Part shown: positions 7,914 to 15,679 of the stretch, one piece after another
How positions within the stretch are numbered: the stretch's first letter is position 1
Layout of the letters: each line of letters starts with the position of its first letter
Assembly (NCBI RefSeq): GCF_024753135.1
Contig: NZ_JANUGP010000030.1
Location: 22,470-86,469, forward strand
Source: Streptomyces pyxinicus
GTDB taxonomy: Bacteria; Actinomycetota; Actinomycetes; Streptomycetales; Streptomycetaceae
Direction: 5' to 3'
Length of the DNA stretch: 64,000 nucleotides
Position numbers and translations under genes: made by a program
The notes under the pieces: model-generated
Told to the model about the DNA's origin: nothing
The model's database searches: none
What the model saw: the letters and a program-made list of their open reading frames with translations, nothing else

Positions 7914-7939
7914 GCGTGCCGCCGTACCCTTGGGGGTAT
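7914..7939 (+). promoter_or_regulatory. Possible sigma-B-type promoter for the universal stress gene
   Basis: GCGT-N16-GGGTAT fits the Streptomyces sigma-B consensus GNNT-N14-16-GGGTAY. It lies about 100 bp upstream of a universal stress protein gene, a class often under general-stress sigma factors. The motif is short and GC-rich DNA yields chance matches. Confidence 0.25.
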
Positions 7940-8035
7940 GGGGTTGGGAAGATGTTTCCCGGACACAGCTCCGCCGCACCCCTCCGCCGCACCTCGTCGT
8001 CCCACCCATAAAAGGATCACAACGCCGAGACAGTC

Positions 8036-8563
8036 ATGGCCGGTCACGAATACTTCGAACCCGCGGACCGCAAGCGGCCGGTCGCCGATCCCACGGCGGC
8101 CGACCCCCAGGCGGCGACAGAGGCGCGCCCGTCCTGCGACCCCGCCTTCCGGCACGGAGTGGTGGTCGGCTTCGACGGCTCCACCTCCAGCGAGCGTGCC
8201 CTGTCCTACGCGATCGGCATGGCCCACCGCTCCCACTCCGGCCTGATCATCGTGCACGTGGCCAACCGGCTGCCCACCACGGTGTGGGCCGGCTGCGAGC
8301 CGCCCGTCTTCGTCGACGTCCCGGACCACCGCACCGAGGTGCTCGGTCTGGAGCTGGCGTGCGCGGACTACCTGGCGGAGGTGCCCTGGATCCTGGTGGA
8401 GCGGGGCGGCGACATCTGCCACGAACTCGAAGAGGTGGGGCGGGAGTACGAGGCCGACGCGATCGTCGTCGGCTCCACCCACGGCATCGTCGGCCGCATC
8501 TTCGGCTCGGTCGCGGGGCGGCTCGCCAAGCGGGCCCAGCGGCCCGTCATCGTCATTCCCTGA
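8036..8563 (+). CDS. Universal stress protein (UspA family)
   Basis: This 175-residue protein has one USP domain (about residues 40-175) after a hydrophilic N-terminal extension. The nucleotide-binding residues are present: VVVGFDGSTSSERALSYAIG at the first strand and VVGSTHGIVGRIFGSVAGRL, matching the ATP-binding G-x2-G-x9-G-S pattern. Such proteins are cytosolic and accumulate under stress or stationary phase; the specific role is unknown. A weak AAAGGA lies upstream. The stop codon opens a run of four 12-bp repeats. A bidirectional hairpin terminator separates this gene from convergent glmS. Confidence 0.9.
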   Translation: MAGHEYFEPADRKRPVADPTAADPQAATEARPSCDPAFRHGVVVGFDGSTSSERALSYAIGMAHRSHSGLIIVHVANRLPTTVWAGCEPPVFVDVPDHRTEVLGLELACADYLAEVPWILVERGGDICHELEEVGREYEADAIVVGSTHGIVGRIFGSVAGRLAKRAQRPVIVIP

Positions 8564-8606
8564 AGCAGCCCCTGAAGCAACCCCTGAAGCAGCCCCCGAA
8601 GCATCC
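8559..8606 (+). repeat. Four tandem 12-bp repeats starting at the stop codon
   Basis: Four units of CCTGAAGCAGCC (variants CCTGAAGCAACC and CCCGAAGCATCC) run from the last bases of the universal stress gene. The first unit includes its TGA stop. Because 12 is a multiple of three, a change in that stop would extend the protein by a simple four-residue repeat. Confidence 0.8.
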
Positions 8607-8760
8607 CCTGACGGGAAACTACCCGCGCGTAGAGGTGGGTTGTGCCCTGCTGAGGGGCATATACCCGGCACCGCACGACGGCAGACGACGACTCACGACG
8701 GCACAGGCCGTGCCGCCGGCCGGGGGGTGACGGCCACCGGCTGATAGCAGCGGCACGGAA

Positions 8761-8799
8761 CGGACCCCCACGCGCACGGGTGGCACGCGTGGGGGTCCG
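8761..8799. terminator. Bidirectional terminator between usp and glmS
   Basis: Perfect 14-bp inverted repeat CGGACCCCCACGCG / CGCGTGGGGGTCCG with an 11-nt loop, located between the convergent universal stress gene and glmS, 22 bp from the glmS stop. Confidence 0.85.
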
Positions 8800-8820
8800 C
8801 TCTGTGAGGTTCCCGGCCCG

Positions 8821-10638
8821 CTACTCGACCGTGACCGACTTCGCCAGGTTGCGCGGCTTGTCGATGTCCCGGCCCAGGGCCTTCGCCGTGTGGTAGGCGA
8901 GGAGTTGGAGCGGGATGCCCATCAGGATCGGGTCCAGCTCGTCCTCGTTCTTCGGGACCACGATGGTCTGGTCGGCCTTCTCCTGCGGCTGGTGGGCGAC
9001 CGCGAGGATCTTGCCCTCGCGGGCCTTGATCTCCTCCAGGGCCGCGCGGTTCTTCTCCAGCAGGTCGTCGTCGGGGACGATCGCGACCGTCGGCAGCGCG
9101 GGCTCGATGAGGGCCAGCGGGCCGTGCTTCAGCTCGGAGGCGGGGTAGGCCTCGGCGTGGATGTAGGAGACCTCCTTGAGCTTCAGGGAGGCCTCGCGGG
9201 CGACCGGGTAGCCCCGGACGCGGCCGATGAAGAGCATCGAGCGGGCGTCCGCGTAACCCTCCGCGAGCTGCTTGATCTCCTCCTCCTGCTTGAGGATCTC
9301 GGTGATCTGCTGCGGCAGCCGGCGCAGGCCCTCGATGATCCGCTTGCCGTCGCGCACGGACAGGTCGCGGGTGCGGCCGAGGTGCAGGGCGAGCAGCGCG
9401 AAGGCCACCGTGGTGTTGGTGAAGCACTTGGTGGAGACCACGCACACCTCGGGACCGGCGTGCACGTAGACGCCGCCGTCCGCCTCGCGGGCGATCGCCG
9501 AGCCCACCACGTTGACCACGCCGAGCACCCGGGCGCCCTTGCGCTTCAGCTCCTGGACGGCGGCGAGCACGTCGTACGTCTCACCGGACTGGGAGACCGC
9601 GATGTACAGGGTGTCGGGGTCCACGACCGGGTTGCGGTAGCGGAACTCGGAGGCCGGCTCGGCGTCGGCGGGGATGCGGGCCAGCTCCTCGATCATCTGG
9701 GCGCCGATCATGCCCGCGTGGTACGAGGTGCCGCAGCCGAGGATCTTCACCCGGCGGATCTGCCGGGCCGCGCGGGCGTCCAGGTTGAGGCCGCCGAGGT
9801 GCACGGTGGAGAACCGGTCGTCGATCCGGCCGCGCAGCACGCGGTCGACGGCGTCGGCCTGCTCGAAGATCTCCTTGTGCATGTAGGTGTCGTGGCCGCC
9901 CATGTCGTACGACTCGGCCTCCCACTCCACCGTGGTCGGCTCGGCGGTGGTGCGCGTGCCCTCGGTGGTGTAGGTGCGGAAGTCGTCGGCCTTGAGGGTG
10001 GCCATCTCGCCGTCGTCCAGGGTCACTATCTGGCGGGTGTGGGTGACCAGGGCGGCGATGTCCGAGGCGACGAACATCTCCTTCTCGCCGATGCCGAGGA
10101 CGACCGGGGAGCCGTTGCGGGCCACCACGATGCGGTCCGGGAAGTCGGCGTGCAGCACCGCGATGCCGTAGGTGCCCTCGATCAGCCGGACCGCCTGGCG
10201 GACCTTGTCCTCCAGCTTCTCGGCGGTGGCGCGGGCGATGAGGTGGGTGAGGACCTCGGTGTCGGTCTCGGAGAGGAACTCGACGCCGTCCGCCTCCAGC
10301 TTGCGGCGCAGGTCGGCGGCGTTGTCGATGATGCCGTTGTGCACGACGGCGACCTTGTTGTCGCCCGACATGTGCGGGTGGGCGTTGGCGTCGGACGGCG
10401 CGCCGTGGGTGGCCCAGCGGGTGTGGGCGATGCCGGTGGTGCCCTTGAAGCGGGCCGGGACCTTGGCCTCCAGGTCCCGCACCCGGCCCTTGGCCTTGAC
10501 CATCTTCAGGCCGGGCGCCTTCGGGGAGGTGACGACGATGCCCGCCGAGTCGTACCCGCGGTACTCCAGGCGCTGGAGGCCCTCCAGCAGGAGAGGGGCG
10601 ACGTCACGCTTCCCGATGTATCCGACAATTCCGCACAT
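8821..10638 (-). CDS. glmS: Glutamine-fructose-6-phosphate aminotransferase (isomerising)
   Basis: This 605-residue enzyme makes glucosamine-6-phosphate from fructose-6-phosphate and glutamine, the entry step to UDP-GlcNAc and cell wall. Cys2 (MCGIVGYIG) is the N-terminal glutaminase nucleophile, and HTRWATHG and HNGIIDN are glutaminase motifs. Two SIS sugar-isomerase domains follow (CGTSYHAG and SQSGETYDVLAA; SELKHGPLALIE), and the protein ends in the conserved K-S-V-T-V-E tail. The gene is monocistronic, with AAGGGA ahead of the ATG and a strong terminator. No glmS ribozyme is seen; the upstream gap of about 50 bp is too short. The nearby GH20 and GH3 enzymes supply GlcNAc, so the neighbourhood is amino-sugar oriented. 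Confidence 0.97.
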   Translation of the reverse strand: MCGIVGYIGKRDVAPLLLEGLQRLEYRGYDSAGIVVTSPKAPGLKMVKAKGRVRDLEAKVPARFKGTTGIAHTRWATHGAPSDANAHPHMSGDNKVAVVHNGIIDNAADLRRKLEADGVEFLSETDTEVLTHLIARATAEKLEDKVRQAVRLIEGTYGIAVLHADFPDRIVVARNGSPVVLGIGEKEMFVASDIAALVTHTRQIVTLDDGEMATLKADDFRTYTTEGTRTTAEPTTVEWEAESYDMGGHDTYMHKEIFEQADAVDRVLRGRIDDRFSTVHLGGLNLDARAARQIRRVKILGCGTSYHAGMIGAQMIEELARIPADAEPASEFRYRNPVVDPDTLYIAVSQSGETYDVLAAVQELKRKGARVLGVVNVVGSAIAREADGGVYVHAGPEVCVVSTKCFTNTTVAFALLALHLGRTRDLSVRDGKRIIEGLRRLPQQITEILKQEEEIKQLAEGYADARSMLFIGRVRGYPVAREASLKLKEVSYIHAEAYPASELKHGPLALIEPALPTVAIVPDDDLLEKNRAALEEIKAREGKILAVAHQPQEKADQTIVVPKNEDELDPILMGIPLQLLAYHTAKALGRDIDKPRNLAKSVTVE

Positions 10639-10684
10639 AGATATAGATATCCCTTGGGTGTCGCTGGTCCGGTCCGGTCGGCGC

Positions 10685-10978
10685 TCAGCCGTAGACCATG
10701 CGGCGCAGCTGCCTGAGCGTCAGCTCCGGCGGCGCCACCGCCCGGTAGTGCAGGTCCGCCTCGATCCGGTCGAAGATCTCCGTGTTCACCAGGCCCTGGG
10801 CCTGGAGTTCGCGGTGGCGGCGACGGACGAACTCCGGGGTCGTCTCGTCGAAGTAGGCGAGCACGTCCTGGACCACCCGCAGCGCCTCGCCCCGGTTCAG
10901 GGTCGTGGACCGCGTCAGATGATCAACCAGTTCGTCGTGCACTCGGTAGATCCTGGAGTACCGGACGCCGTTTCGCAA
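10685..10978 (-). CDS. Conserved hypothetical protein upstream of glmS
   Basis: This 97-residue soluble protein is rich in charged helices (YRVHDELVDHLTRSTTLNRG, EFVRRRHRELQAQGL) and ends LTLRQLRRMVYG. I remember similar short proteins at this position in other streptomycetes but know no function. There is no signal peptide, Cys cluster or recognisable DNA-binding motif. The frame opens with TTG (10978) after GGCAGGA; a GTG at codon 14 is an alternative start. It is co-directional with glmS, about 45 bp upstream of it, so co-transcription is possible. Confidence 0.65.
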   Translation of the reverse strand: MRNGVRYSRIYRVHDELVDHLTRSTTLNRGEALRVVQDVLAYFDETTPEFVRRRHRELQAQGLVNTEIFDRIEADLHYRAVAPPELTLRQLRRMVYG

Positions 10979-11092
10979 GAATCCTGCCCGATTCCGGGCA
11001 GCGGCCGGTTGGTGCTTTCATGGTGCGCTGTTCGCGGGCCCGTCACTCCATGTCCTGTGTCCCGTTGCCCGGACCCACGAGTTTCGGACGCC

Positions 11093-12673
11093 ATGGACAT
11101 TCCTCGTATGGGCGTTCCCGAGAAGCTTGCCGCGCGCCTGAGCATGGCGGAGCAGCACGAGTACCTGCGTTCCAAGTTCTCGCGGCGCAGCATGATCCGG
11201 GGCGGCGCCGTCACGCTGGGCGCCGTCGCGGGCGGCGCGTTCGTGCCGGGCGCCACCGCCCAGGCCGCCGCGCCGACGGCCGCGCGCACCACCTCCACCG
11301 AGCCGGTCGACGGCGCCCTCGTCGCCCCCTTCGCCCGTCACCTCGCCTTCGGCAACGACCCGCGCACCGAGGTCACCGTCTCCTGGCAGGTGCCGGTCGC
11401 GGTGAAGAAGCCCTTCATCCGCATCGGCGCCCACCCGTGGGACCTCTCCCGCAAGATCCCCGCCGAGGTCCGCACCCTCTACACCCCGGCCGGTGTCGGC
11501 GCGAGCGGCGACCACACCCAGTACTACGTGCACGCCAAGCTCACCCACCTGCGCCCCGGGAAGACCTACTACTACGGCGTCGGCCACCAGGGCTTCGACC
11601 CGGCCCAGCCGCACCTGCTCGGCACCCTGGGCACCTTCACCACCGCCCCCGCCCACAAGGCGCCGTTCACCTTCACGGCCTTCGGCGACGAGGGCGTCGG
11701 CTACCACGGCCTGGCCAACAACGCCCTGCTGCTCGGCCAGAACCCGGCCTTCCACCTGCACGCCGGCGACATCGCCTACGCCGACCCGTCCGGCGCGGGC
11801 AAGACCGCCGACACCGGCTTCGACTCGCGCACCTGGGACCAGTTCCTCGCCCAGACCGAGTCGGTCGCCAAGCAGGTCCCGTGGATGCCGGCGTTCGGCA
11901 ACCACGACATGGAGGCCTGGTACTCGCCGAACGGCTACGGCGGCGAGGAGGCCCGCTGGAACCTTCCGGACAACGGTCCGGACAAGGCGAACCTGCCCGG
12001 CGTCTACTCCTTCGTCTACGGCAACACCGCGGTCATCTCGCTCGACGCCAACGACATCTCCTTCGAGATCCCGGCGAACCTGGGCATATCGGGTGGTACC
12101 CAGACCAAGTGGCTGGAAAGCCAGTTGAAGCGGTACCGTGCCGCGCACGACGTCGACTTCATCGTGGTCTTCTTCCACCACTGCGCCTACTGCACCTCCA
12201 CGGCCCACGCCTCGGAGGGGGGCGTGCGCCAGGAGTGGGTGCCGCTGTTCGAGAAGTACACGGTGGACCTGGTCATCAACGGCCACAACCACCAGTACGA
12301 GCGCACCGACGTCATCAAGGGGAACAAGGTCGCCAAGGAGCTGCCGATCGGCGGTACCGCCTACCCGGAGACCGACGGCGTGGTCTACGTCACCGCGGGC
12401 GCCGCGGGCCGCAGCCTGTACGCCTTCACCGCGCCGGACTCCTACGAGGGGCACGAGCACGACACCGACTCGGTCGCCTCGTTCGTCAACACCAAGGACG
12501 GCAAGGTCAACGAGACCGTCGCCTGGTCCCGGGTGCGCTACCTCGACTACTCCTTCCTGCGCGTGGACGTGGTGCCCGCGCCGAAGGGCCGGCACACCAC
12601 GCTGAAGGTGTCGGGCATCGCCGAGACCGGCGACCGCATCGACCACTTCACGGTCTCCCGCCGGGCCAAGTAG
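11093..12673 (+). CDS. Tat-exported purple-acid-phosphatase-like metallophosphoesterase
   Basis: The product is 526 residues. A twin-arginine signal (SRRSMIRGGAVTLGAVAGG) sits unusually far in, after about 30 polar residues. A fibronectin-like N-terminal domain (about 60-160) precedes a calcineurin-type metal centre: FTAFGDEGVG, HAGDIAYADP, FGNHDME, VVFFHHCAY and INGHNHQYER supply the usual Asp, His and Asn ligands. It should hydrolyse phosphomonoesters or diesters outside the cell. The gene stands alone between a hypothetical gene and the hexosaminidase, ended by a nested hairpin. The exact substrate is unknown. Confidence 0.88.
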   Translation: MDIPRMGVPEKLAARLSMAEQHEYLRSKFSRRSMIRGGAVTLGAVAGGAFVPGATAQAAAPTAARTTSTEPVDGALVAPFARHLAFGNDPRTEVTVSWQVPVAVKKPFIRIGAHPWDLSRKIPAEVRTLYTPAGVGASGDHTQYYVHAKLTHLRPGKTYYYGVGHQGFDPAQPHLLGTLGTFTTAPAHKAPFTFTAFGDEGVGYHGLANNALLLGQNPAFHLHAGDIAYADPSGAGKTADTGFDSRTWDQFLAQTESVAKQVPWMPAFGNHDMEAWYSPNGYGGEEARWNLPDNGPDKANLPGVYSFVYGNTAVISLDANDISFEIPANLGISGGTQTKWLESQLKRYRAAHDVDFIVVFFHHCAYCTSTAHASEGGVRQEWVPLFEKYTVDLVINGHNHQYERTDVIKGNKVAKELPIGGTAYPETDGVVYVTAGAAGRSLYAFTAPDSYEGHEHDTDSVASFVNTKDGKVNETVAWSRVRYLDYSFLRVDVVPAPKGRHTTLKVSGIAETGDRIDHFTVSRRAK

Positions 12674-12684
12674 CCGCCGACGCT

Positions 12685-12758
12685 CTTCGGATGAATTCCG
12701 CGGCGCGGGGATTGTTTCCCCGCGACCGCGGAAGAACAGGTCTCGACCCCATCCGAAG
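12685..12758 (+). promoter_or_regulatory. Nested inverted repeat between phosphoesterase and hexosaminidase, covering the ribosome binding site
   Basis: An inner hairpin at 12696-12733 pairs TTCCGCGGCGCGGGGA with TCCCCGCG-A-CCGCGGAA (16 bp, one bulge, 5-nt loop) and is a likely terminator for the phosphoesterase. An outer pair of 9-bp arms, CTTCGGATG (12685-12693) and CATCCGAAG (12750-12758), encloses it. The right outer arm overlaps the GAAGGG ribosome binding site of the hexosaminidase, so read-through RNA could hide that site. Confidence 0.6.
12739..12748 (+). promoter_or_regulatory. Possible DasR (dre) site upstream of the hexosaminidase
   Basis: GGTCTCGACC differs by one base from the core GGTCTAGACC of the GlcNAc-responsive DasR element, though only 11 of 16 positions match the full consensus. 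It lies 20 bp before the GTG start of a GH20 gene, a gene class known to belong to the DasR regulon in Streptomyces. Confidence 0.5.
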
Positions 12759-12767
12759 GGAGCGCAT

Positions 12768-14375
12768 GTGACACCGAACCACAGCACGACTCCCCGAACC
12801 GCCCGAACCACCCGGACTCCCCGCCTCCTCGGCGCGCTGCTGCTGGTCGCCGCCGCCGGAGCCGCGACCCTCGGCGCCGCGCCCGCCGCGAGCGCCGCCG
12901 CGCCGACCCCGCTGGACCGGGTGATCCCGGCACCCGCCTCGGTGCGGCCCGGCGGCGGCGCGTACCGCGTCACGAGCACGACGGCGGTCCGCGTCGACGA
13001 CTCCGCCGCCGTCCGCGCCGTCGGCGGCTACCTCGCCGGCCTCCTGCGGCCCGCCACCGGCTACCGGCTGCCGGTCACCGACCAGGGCACCGGCGGCATC
13101 CGACTCACCCTCGCCAAGGGCGACTTCGGCGCCGAGGGCTACCGCCTGCACAGTGCCGCCACCGGTGTCACCCTCACCGCGGCCACCACCACCGGCCTCT
13201 TCCACGGCGTCCAGACGCTCCGTCAGCTCCTCCCCGCCGCCGTCGAGAAGCGGACGCGCCAGAGCGCCACCTGGCAGATCGCCGGCGGCACCATCGAGGA
13301 CCGCCCCCGCTACGCCTACCGGGGCGCCATGCTCGACGTCGCCCGGCACTTCCGCCCGGTCGCCGAGGTCAAGCGGTACGTCGACCAACTCGCCCTCTAC
13401 AAGATCAACGAGCTGCATCTGCACCTCAGCGACGACCAGGGCTGGCGGCTCGCCATCGACTCCTGGCCGCGCCTGGCCACCTACGGCGGCTCCACCCAGG
13501 TCGGCGGCGGCAGGGGCGGCTACTACACCAAGGCCGAGTACCGCGACATCGTCCGGTACGCGGCCTCCCGCCACCTGGAGGTCGTCCCCGAGATCGACAT
13601 GCCCGGCCACACCAACGCCGCCCTCGCCTCCTACGCGAAGCTCAACTGCGACGGTGTGGCACCCCCGCTCTACACCGGCACCCAGGTCGGCTTCAGCTCG
13701 CTGTGCGTGTCCAAGGGGGTCACCTACGACTTCGTGGACGACGTCATCCGGGAGCTGGCCGCGCTCACCCCGGGCCGCTATCTGCACATCGGCGGCGACG
13801 AGGCGCACTCCACGAGCCACGCCGACTACGTGACGTTCATGGACCGCGTCCAGCCGGTCGCCGCCCGGTACGGCAAGAAGGTCATCGGCTGGCACCAGCT
13901 CACCGGCGCCCACCCGGCGGCGGGCGCCCTCGCCCAGTACTGGGGCGTGGACGGCACCAGCGCCGCCGAGAAGGCGCAGGTCGTCGCCGCGGCCAAGAAG
14001 GGCACCGGGCTGATCCTGTCCCCGGCCGACCGGCTCTACCTGGACATGAAGTACACCGAGGACACCCCGCTCGGCACCAAGTGGGCGGGCTACGTCGAGG
14101 TGAAACGCGCCTACGACTGGAATCCGGGCGCCTACCTCGCCGGGGCGCCCGCCTCCGCGATCCGGGGCGTCGAGGCACCCCTGTGGTCGGAGACCGTGAA
14201 GAGCGCGGCCGACCTGGAGTACCTGGCGTTCCCGCGGCTGGCCGGCGCGGCCGAACTGGGCTGGTCACCGGCCGCCACGCACGGCTGGACCGGCTACCGG
14301 ACGCGGCTGGCGGCCCAGGGCCCGCGCTGGGACGCCCTCGGCATCCACTACTACCGCTCGCCGCAGGTCCCCTGA
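12768..14375 (+). CDS. Secreted beta-N-acetylhexosaminidase, GH20
   Basis: This 535-residue exoenzyme has a Sec-type signal peptide ending near APAASAAA (about residue 45), a GH20b alpha/beta N-terminal domain (about 50-175) and a catalytic TIM barrel. The Asp344-Glu345 pair in HIGGDEAH is the substrate-assisted catalytic motif; HLHLSDDQGWR and EIDMPGHTNAA are further family signatures. It cleaves terminal GlcNAc from chito-oligosaccharides and muropeptides. The start is GTG at 12768 (GAAGGG upstream); the ATG two bases earlier reads straight into TGA. The DasR-like site and the neighbouring glmS fit amino-sugar metabolism. Confidence 0.95.
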   Translation: MTPNHSTTPRTARTTRTPRLLGALLLVAAAGAATLGAAPAASAAAPTPLDRVIPAPASVRPGGGAYRVTSTTAVRVDDSAAVRAVGGYLAGLLRPATGYRLPVTDQGTGGIRLTLAKGDFGAEGYRLHSAATGVTLTAATTTGLFHGVQTLRQLLPAAVEKRTRQSATWQIAGGTIEDRPRYAYRGAMLDVARHFRPVAEVKRYVDQLALYKINELHLHLSDDQGWRLAIDSWPRLATYGGSTQVGGGRGGYYTKAEYRDIVRYAASRHLEVVPEIDMPGHTNAALASYAKLNCDGVAPPLYTGTQVGFSSLCVSKGVTYDFVDDVIRELAALTPGRYLHIGGDEAHSTSHADYVTFMDRVQPVAARYGKKVIGWHQLTGAHPAAGALAQYWGVDGTSAAEKAQVVAAAKKGTGLILSPADRLYLDMKYTEDTPLGTKWAGYVEVKRAYDWNPGAYLAGAPASAIRGVEAPLWSETVKSAADLEYLAFPRLAGAAELGWSPAATHGWTGYRTRLAAQGPRWDALGIHYYRSPQVP

Positions 14376-14404
14376 CCCGCACGCTGACGGGACGGCAGAC
14401 GGCA

Positions 14405-14438
14405 CGGGCACCCCGGAGGACCGTCTCCGGGGTGCCCG
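14405..14438. terminator. Bidirectional terminator between hexosaminidase and siderophore-binding protein
   Basis: Perfect 14-bp stem CGGGCACCCCGGAG / CTCCGGGGTGCCCG with loop GACCGT, between two convergent genes. Confidence 0.88.
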
Positions 14439-14454
14439 CGGGTCGCGGTCACCC

Positions 14455-15498
14455 TCAGCCGAGCTTCTTGGCCTTCTCCAGCGCCTCCGCCAGGCTGGTC
14501 AGCAGCGGCACGCACTTGTCGTAGGACAGGATCGGCTCGGGGGAGCGGGAGATGACCTGCCCGGCCTTGACGGCGGGCAGCTTCTTCCAGGTCGCCTTGG
14601 TGATGTCGGCGGGCTGGATGGCCGAGGTGCGGTCGTCCATCATGATGATGTCGGCGTGGTACTTGTCGACGTTCTCCCAGCTCAGGGACTCGTACCAGCC
14701 GCCGCCCTTGGCCTTGGCGCTCTCCGGGGGCTCGACGAAGTCCACGCCGAGGGACTTGAAGTACTCCAGGTCGATGGAGAGGTTGCTGCCGGAGACGTAG
14801 AACAGCGGGTCGCTGGCGCTGCCGACCAGCACCTTGATGCCGGGCTTGGCCTTGGCCGCGGCGCGCAGCCGGGCCGCCGCCGCCTCGAACCGCTTCTTGG
14901 CGTCCGTCACCTTGGCGGCCTTCAGGTCACCGCCGAGCGAGTCGGCCAGCGCCCACATGCGCTCCAGGGAATCGGTGAGCTTGCGGTCGTAGACGGAGAT
15001 ACCGACGCTGGGAGCGAGCTGGGCGATCTTCTTCTTCGACTCCTCCGGCACGTACCAGAGCGTGCCGGCCTTGTCGAACATCGTGGAGACCAGCACGTCC
15101 GGGGCGAGCGAGGCGTACTTCTCGATGCTGAACTGGCCCCAGGTGTTGCCGATGACGGTCACCTTGCTGACGTCCATGTCGCCGGCCTGGACATCGGCCT
15201 TGCCGTCCTTGGTCTTCGTCGGGCCGAACACGCCCTTGACCTGGATGCCGTAGTCGTACAGCGCGGCGGCGACACCGGTGAAGGCGACGATGTTCGCCGG
15301 GACCTTGTCCAGCTTCACGGTCGTACCGCGGTCGTCCTTGAACGACCAGCCCCCGGACTTCCCCGAGCCACCCTTCCCCGACCCCGCGTCCTTCCCCTTG
15401 CCGTCCCCGCAGGCGGCGAGCACGGCCCCGAGGCCGAGGGCACCGCCGGCGGCGAGGAGTCCGCGGCGGGTGGGGCGGGTGGCACGGGCATACGACAT
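14455..15498 (-). CDS. desE: Iron-siderophore ABC transporter substrate-binding lipoprotein (DesE-like)
   Basis: This 347-residue lipoprotein starts TRRGLLAAGGALGLGAVLAA with lipobox LAAC (a twin-arginine pair precedes the hydrophobic core). It then has a class III (FhuD/TroA-like) binding fold with two lobes joined by a long helix, for example APDVLVSTMFDKAG and DIIMMDDRTSAIQ. The N-terminus and position beside the GH20 gene match DesE, the ferrioxamine receptor of Streptomyces. A perfect-core iron box lies 53 bp upstream of the start, so expression should rise under iron starvation through DmdR/IdeR. No permease, ATPase or siderophore biosynthesis gene is adjacent. Confidence 0.85.
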   Translation of the reverse strand: MSYARATRPTRRGLLAAGGALGLGAVLAACGDGKGKDAGSGKGGSGKSGGWSFKDDRGTTVKLDKVPANIVAFTGVAAALYDYGIQVKGVFGPTKTKDGKADVQAGDMDVSKVTVIGNTWGQFSIEKYASLAPDVLVSTMFDKAGTLWYVPEESKKKIAQLAPSVGISVYDRKLTDSLERMWALADSLGGDLKAAKVTDAKKRFEAAAARLRAAAKAKPGIKVLVGSASDPLFYVSGSNLSIDLEYFKSLGVDFVEPPESAKAKGGGWYESLSWENVDKYHADIIMMDDRTSAIQPADITKATWKKLPAVKAGQVISRSPEPILSYDKCVPLLTSLAEALEKAKKLG

Positions 15499-15550
15499 CG
15501 AGGTGACTGCTTTCGAACGGGGCAGGGCGCCCGCCGGACAGGTTCGCGGT

Positions 15551-15567
15551 CAGGTTAGCCTAACCTC
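15551..15567 (-). promoter_or_regulatory. Iron box (DmdR1/IdeR operator)
   Basis: On the minus strand GAGGTTAGGCTAACCTG matches the actinobacterial iron-box consensus TTAGGTTAGGCTAACCTAA through the central 15-bp palindrome-like core AGGTTAGGCTAACCT. It lies 53 bp upstream of the siderophore-binding protein start, consistent with iron-dependent repression. Confidence 0.9.
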
Positions 15568-15679
15568 ATCCAATGTCCAGAAGGTGCCCTCCCCGCGCTT
15601 CCGCCACTGGGTCGGTGCCGCGATCGGCGCACATGACGACCAGCCATGGCGGTGCGCTGGTCAGGTCCGGATGGCCGCG

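Noticed and set aside
10590..10684. glmS ribozyme or riboswitch upstream of glmS
   Set aside because: The gap before glmS is about 46 bp (10639-10684) and carries no ribozyme-like core.
14455..15498. A complete siderophore biosynthesis or uptake cluster
   Set aside because: Only the binding protein and its iron box are present; there are no permease, ATPase or biosynthesis genes nearby.
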